IMG/VR virus record: IMGVR_UViG_3300009420_000083
Span: 1 to 24,866 of that record
Source: a virus
Direction: 5' to 3' (one strand)
Length of the DNA: 24,866 nucleotides
The notes under the pieces were generated by a model, which was given only the letters and a program-made list of their open reading frames with translations, was not told the DNA's origin and did not search any database. The position numbers were made by a program, and so were the translations under genes. This document shows, one piece after another, positions 21,715 to 24,866 of this stretch. Every line of letters begins with the position of its first letter. Position 1 is the first letter of the stretch.

Positions 21715-22195
21715 TCATTCTGAGTAGTACGCTCTTATTATTCTCAAAGAAGTTGTTCATTGGCACCACATAATAACTATTATAATTACAATAGCAACCT
21801 GAATGACTTACAGATTTCCACATACTTTTGTTAAATACGACGTATGAACCTTTATTATTAATCTTGAATATCAGGAACCATAATCTAAAGTCTACCTCAG
21901 CCTGTGAGATCCAATCATCTAGCTGCTTATTACTACTGAACAGTCCATGAAATGAAAACGACTTATAGCACTTACATTCAATCTTAAAATTAGATAGCTC
22001 ATCTGGTACAATTATATCTCCATCATATAATAACTTCTGCGAATCAGATAACTTATTATATCTATATGCATTTTTTCCTCCAGTGAATGCTCCGGATGTA
22101 GGAACTCTCTCGAAGTTCAAATCGAATACTAGTGATAAGTGATCAGCTACCTGTCTTTCATAACCATTACCTTTTGACTTTTGTCTAGATGTCAT
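21692..22195 (-). CDS. PD-(D/E)XK nuclease, Holliday-junction-resolvase-like
   Basis: The N-terminus K-G-N-G-Y-E-R-Q-V-A-D-H-L supplies the first acidic residue, followed by V-P-T-S-G-A-F-T-G-G-K-N, then D-G-D-I-I-V-P (catalytic D) and K-I-E-C-K-C-Y-K (E-x-K). This order fits PD-(D/E)XK nucleases such as archaeal-type resolvases. It probably cuts branched DNA during recombination or packaging. I choose the ATG at 22195 (MTSRQKSKGNG) because a TATAAT stands 7 nt upstream and the longer ORF (from 22240) has no family match and overlaps the upstream gene. Confidence 0.75.
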   Translation of the reverse strand: MTSRQKSKGNGYERQVADHLSLVFDLNFERVPTSGAFTGGKNAYRYNKLSDSQKLLYDGDIIVPDELSNFKIECKCYKSFSFHGLFSSNKQLDDWISQAEVDFRLWFLIFKINNKGSYVVFNKSMWKSVSHSGCYCNYNSYYVVPMNNFFENNKSVLLRMNEKYISC

Positions 22196-22202
22196 ATTAT
22201 CT

Positions 22203-22208
22203 ATTATA
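22203..22208 (-). promoter_or_regulatory. TATAAT -10 element before nuclease gene
   Basis: A perfect TATAAT with 7 nt to the ATG, the same as in the early promoters at 11115 and 14969, but the -35 at 16 bp spacing (TGCAAT) is poor. Confidence 0.4.
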
Positions 22209-22211
22209 ACA

Positions 22212-22562
22212 TTACATCGTTCCAATTGCACTTCTATCACTAGGCCCGGTCATTCCAGTCTCTCTAGTGTGTAGCATTGGAAACGCCTCATTAGGGATTC
22301 TAGGCTTAACCTTCCTGTTACTCTTTTTCTTATCTTTATCTTTATCCTTTTTAGATCTCTTATCACGTCTAACCTCAACTGAACCTAATGCATGCGGAAC
22401 TCGAGCGTCGCCAGTAGCATATGTATCAGTATTTTGAAAGCTACCTCCTTGACCTCCAGTAGCCGCTTGACTACCTGCAAACACACTAGATGCCATCATA
22501 TCTTCTTCTAGCATACTGTTGAATAAAAATTTAAATCGATTTAGACCTTGACTTCTTGACAT
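22212..22562 (-). CDS. Small basic phage protein, possibly virion-associated
   Basis: The 116-residue protein has a Gly/Ala/Ser-rich centre with D-T-Y-A-T-G-D-A-R-V-P-H-A-L-G (46-60), then a Lys-rich run (SKKDKDKDKKKSNRKVK). The T-G-D-A-R-V-P type motif with a following basic stretch appears in small proteins of marine T4-like phages. Function unknown; a DNA- or head-linked role is a guess. Lies 16 bp upstream of the nuclease ATG. Confidence 0.6.
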   Translation of the reverse strand: MSRSQGLNRFKFLFNSMLEEDMMASSVFAGSQAATGGQGGSFQNTDTYATGDARVPHALGSVEVRRDKRSKKDKDKDKKKSNRKVKPRIPNEAFPMLHTRETGMTGPSDRSAIGTM

Positions 22563-22575
22563 AATATATTATTAT
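22548..22575 (+). promoter_or_regulatory. Possible sigma70-like promoter for uvsY-uvsW
   Basis: TTGACT (22548-22553), 16-bp spacer, TATTAT (22570-22575), 11 nt to the ATG at 22587. A TTGACA also lies at 22556-22561 without a good -10. The element overlaps the start of the minus-strand gene at 22562. Confidence 0.45.
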
Positions 22576-22580
22576 TTATG
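22573..22580 (-). promoter_or_regulatory. Late promoter box CATAAATA
   Basis: One mismatch; 10 nt to the ATG at 22562. Confidence 0.4.
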
Positions 22581-22586
22581 TATCGT

Positions 22587-22982
22587 ATGTCACTATTAGA
22601 ACAATATATAGAAGAGATGTCAGTAGATGTTAACCTTGATGAGTTTATTCTCAAAGACTGTCAAATGAAATTACCAGGTGTTAAGCATAAGTGGGTTGGT
22701 AGGTTAATGCGTACCAAGATGAAGTTAAATTCATTATATGATGAGAAGAGACAGATACTAGACACATTAGTAGTTAAGATAAAGGCGAATTCAGAATACG
22801 CTATGACAATACCCGCTGTAGAGAAGCTAGCTTCTAAACATGAATCAATTGTCAATATAAATAAGAGTATACAAGAGACATTATTAGCTATTGAATTCTT
22901 AGACAAATGCGAGAAGATATTCCATGGTATGAGTTTTGATATTAAGAACTTAGTAGAAATCATCAAGTTAGAAACATTATAA
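22587..22982 (+). CDS. uvsY: UvsY-like recombination mediator
   Basis: The 131-residue helical protein matches T4 UvsY (137 aa) in size and pattern: an N-terminal acidic stretch, then H-K-W-V-G-R-L-M-R-T-K-M-K (basic, near residue 35), V-E-K-L-A-S-K-H in the centre and a C-terminal helix F-L-D-K-C-E-K-I-F-H-G-M-S-F-D-I-K-N-L-V-E. UvsY loads UvsX recombinase on gp32-coated ssDNA. The gene stands directly before uvsW, as in T4. The ATG at 22587 fits the family better than that at 22578. The stop shares one base with the uvsW start (TAATG). Confidence 0.8.
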   Translation: MSLLEQYIEEMSVDVNLDEFILKDCQMKLPGVKHKWVGRLMRTKMKLNSLYDEKRQILDTLVVKIKANSEYAMTIPAVEKLASKHESIVNINKSIQETLLAIEFLDKCEKIFHGMSFDIKNLVEIIKLETL

Positions 22983-24421
22983 TGTCACAGGAACTAACAT
23001 TCAGTTTAGATAAAAAGAAGCTCCATGGTATTATCAAGGGAGCATTCTTCGATGAAATCCGAGAGCATTTCTCTGTATCTAACGATGCAGCTAAGTTCTC
23101 AAGATATAAGAACCGATTCGCCCCCTCTAGAAAGTATGTGATAACACCCACCGGTAAGTTTGACCTCGGACTCTACTTTGAGATCAAGAACTATATATAC
23201 AAGAATCAGTTACCTGCGAGAGTCACCATGTCTGATGAATTTAAATCTATGTTGTACCCTTCTATTAGAGTATCAAAGAGACAAGATTTAAATTTAAAGT
23301 TGAGAGATTATCAAACAGAGATTGTAACCATGTGCCTCAAGATAGGCCGCGGAGTTACTGTCCTAGCGACAGCTGGTGGTAAGACACTCACCATGGCATC
23401 ATTGCTTCAGAATATATGGAGCACTAACAATACATTTAAATGTTTATTGATAGTACCAAATATAAGTCTTGTAACACAGACTTATAATGACTTTAGAGAA
23501 TATGGTGTATCATTCTTGCATTCAAAGTGGTCTGGAGATAATAAGATCAACATGTCATCTAATGTAATTATAGCCAATACTTCTATACTTCAAAGTAGCA
23601 AGAGTGATATATCCTGGTTAGCACACATCGACACGTTAGTGATTGATGAAGTTCATGGTCTTCGTAAGAGTAATAAAATTAACAGTGTATTGAAGGGAAT
23701 TAAGACACAGAATAGATTTGGATTTACTGGGACTTTACCGGAAGATAATATAGATCAATGGAATATAATAGGTAAGATTGGACCCATTATATATGAGAAG
23801 AATAGTCATCAATTGAGATCAGATAATTATATTTCAAACGCGATGATTCAAGTATTGAAGCTCAAGTATAAAGATGAACCTAAGTCTGGCAAGAAGGGAA
23901 ACCCACTAGATAGATTCTCAAAAGAGATGGATTTTCTAGTCGAATCTAAATTTAGAAATTCTACAATCTCTAAATTGTGTATGAACACTGATAACAACTG
24001 TCTCATACTGCTTGACTACATCAAGCATGGTGATATATTGTATAGAGTTATAAAAGAGCAATGTAAGGATAAGAAGGTATTCTTTATTCAAGGTGATGTT
24101 GAAGTATCTCAACGTGAAACAATCCGGAATCTAATGGAAGAAAGATCAGATATTATATGTATAGCTATATCTAAGATATTCTCCACCGGTATCAACATCA
24201 AAAACCTACACTACATCATGTTCGCTGGTAGTGGTAAGGCGAAGATAAAAACTCTACAATCAATCGGTCGTGGCTTACGGAAGCATGACAGTAAGGATCG
24301 ATTAATAATATTCGATATAGCTGATCAACTACATTACGGTCGTAAGCATATGCTCAAGAGATTGTCTCTATATTCTAAAGAGAAGATTCAATATGGTATC
24401 AAATCCCTAGAAGAGAAATAA
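22982..24421 (+). CDS. uvsW: UvsW-like DNA/RNA helicase
   Basis: A 479-residue superfamily 2 helicase with all key motifs: Q-motif L-R-D-Y-Q (107-111), Walker A A-T-A-G-G-K-T (129-135), D-E-V-H (222-225), F-T-G-T-L-P (248-253), and motif VI Q-S-I-G-R-G-L-R-K (426-434). The N-terminal 100 residues correspond to the UvsW N-domain. UvsW unwinds R-loops and branched DNA and drives the switch from origin- to recombination-dependent replication. It is translationally joined to uvsY and followed after 10 nt by gp55. Confidence 0.95.
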   Translation: MSQELTFSLDKKKLHGIIKGAFFDEIREHFSVSNDAAKFSRYKNRFAPSRKYVITPTGKFDLGLYFEIKNYIYKNQLPARVTMSDEFKSMLYPSIRVSKRQDLNLKLRDYQTEIVTMCLKIGRGVTVLATAGGKTLTMASLLQNIWSTNNTFKCLLIVPNISLVTQTYNDFREYGVSFLHSKWSGDNKINMSSNVIIANTSILQSSKSDISWLAHIDTLVIDEVHGLRKSNKINSVLKGIKTQNRFGFTGTLPEDNIDQWNIIGKIGPIIYEKNSHQLRSDNYISNAMIQVLKLKYKDEPKSGKKGNPLDRFSKEMDFLVESKFRNSTISKLCMNTDNNCLILLDYIKHGDILYRVIKEQCKDKKVFFIQGDVEVSQRETIRNLMEERSDIICIAISKIFSTGINIKNLHYIMFAGSGKAKIKTLQSIGRGLRKHDSKDRLIIFDIADQLHYGRKHMLKRLSLYSKEKIQYGIKSLEEK

Positions 24422-24431
24422 AATTTTTAAT

Positions 24432-24866
24432 ATGACAACTAAACAAAAACTAAAAAACGTCAAGATTGATTCTAAGGGTAAGGTTGATAAGGTTAAGGCA
24501 CCTAAAAAACTAACGCTTAAGAAATCAACTAAACCTAAAAAGCCGCATTATGTCAACGCTAAAGAGTTGTTGCAACAGATTCGTGACTACTATGCGAGAC
24601 CAGAGGGTGAAGAGATGATTCCTGAACTCGCGATCAACGTGTCTAAAATTGCCAAAGGTCTTTCATTCGCGCCTAACTTCATAAACTACTCATATAAGGA
24701 TGATATGATTGGTGATGCTGTAGTTAAGATGTTCACAGCTCTTCAGAACCAAAAATTTAATTGCGATGCTGGTAATAATCCATTCTCATATTTTACTACG
24801 ATTGCATTCCACGCCTTTATTAACAGAATTAAGAGAGAGAAGAAATATAAAGAAGTAGTGACACAA
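24432..24866 (+). CDS. 55: Late sigma factor, T4 gp55-like (partial)
   Basis: The visible 145 residues have a Lys-rich N-terminal 40 residues and then the gp55 core: F-I-N-Y-S-Y-K-D-D-M-I-G-D-A-V-V-K-M (sigma region 2-like), F-N-C-D-A-G-N-N-P-F-S-Y-F-T-T-I-A-F-H-A-F-I-N-R-I-K-R-E. gp55 directs host RNA polymerase to TATAAATA-type late promoters, which are seen in front of many genes here. The right edge cuts the gene. It starts 10 nt after uvsW with no own promoter visible. Confidence 0.9.
   Translation, partial: MTTKQKLKNVKIDSKGKVDKVKAPKKLTLKKSTKPKKPHYVNAKELLQQIRDYYARPEGEEMIPELAINVSKIAKGLSFAPNFINYSYKDDMIGDAVVKMFTALQNQKFNCDAGNNPFSYFTTIAFHAFINRIKREKKYKEVVTQ

Noticed and set aside
22196-22240. 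15-residue longer nuclease reading from 22240
   Set aside because: The extra residues overlap the upstream gene and have no family likeness, and a TATAAT sits between the two starts.

Overview
This AT-rich window reads as a tightly packed segment of a T4-like (tailed, contractile) phage genome. The hallmark genes are a T4 gp20-type portal, a gp15-type tail-sheath completion protein, UvsY, the UvsW helicase, the late sigma factor gp55 (cut by the right edge) and a gp31/GroES-type co-chaperonin. The low GC, the small conserved genes and the repeat-rich fibre proteins resemble marine T4-like phages. No photosynthesis genes are seen, so a heterotrophic marine alphaproteobacterial host is plausible. 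That host assignment is inference.

Layout: (1) 1-8413, mostly minus strand, holds structural genes: a partial repetitive tail fibre, a 180-aa structural protein, an 834-aa Ig-like virion protein, the portal, a 280-aa structural protein, gp15 and a 25-aa leader ORF. One plus-strand J-domain gene is embedded. (2) 8414-8983 is a gene-free stretch with a strong plus-strand promoter and many nested helices, probably a structured non-coding RNA of about 500 nt. (3) 8984-14962, minus strand, is a metabolic and accessory operon: two small unknowns, GroES-like, gp62-like clamp loader subunit, a DUF366-family protein, a GT2 glycosyltransferase, a P-loop kinase, a purine-type phosphoribosyltransferase, QueE and a QueD-like enzyme. 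Two sigma70-like promoters lie exactly in front of DUF366 and QueD. (4) 14986-21127 holds small genes and several proteins that share a T4-like capsid-targeting N-terminus, including a nucleotidyltransferase and a ligase-like protein. (5) 21136-24866 holds recombination and transcription genes: a PD-(D/E)XK nuclease, UvsY, UvsW and gp55.

Logic: T4-type late boxes (TATAAATA and close variants) lie 4-10 nt upstream of many start codons, most often 5 nt. Transcripts should therefore start at or next to the AUG. In four places the stop codon of the upstream gene lies inside the box. The presence of gp55 at the right edge fits this late-promoter set. The most unusual items are the structured RNA candidate, the near-leaderless promoter architecture, and a 7-deazaguanine gene set fused to a salvage-type phosphoribosyltransferase and kinase with no visible transglycosylase.
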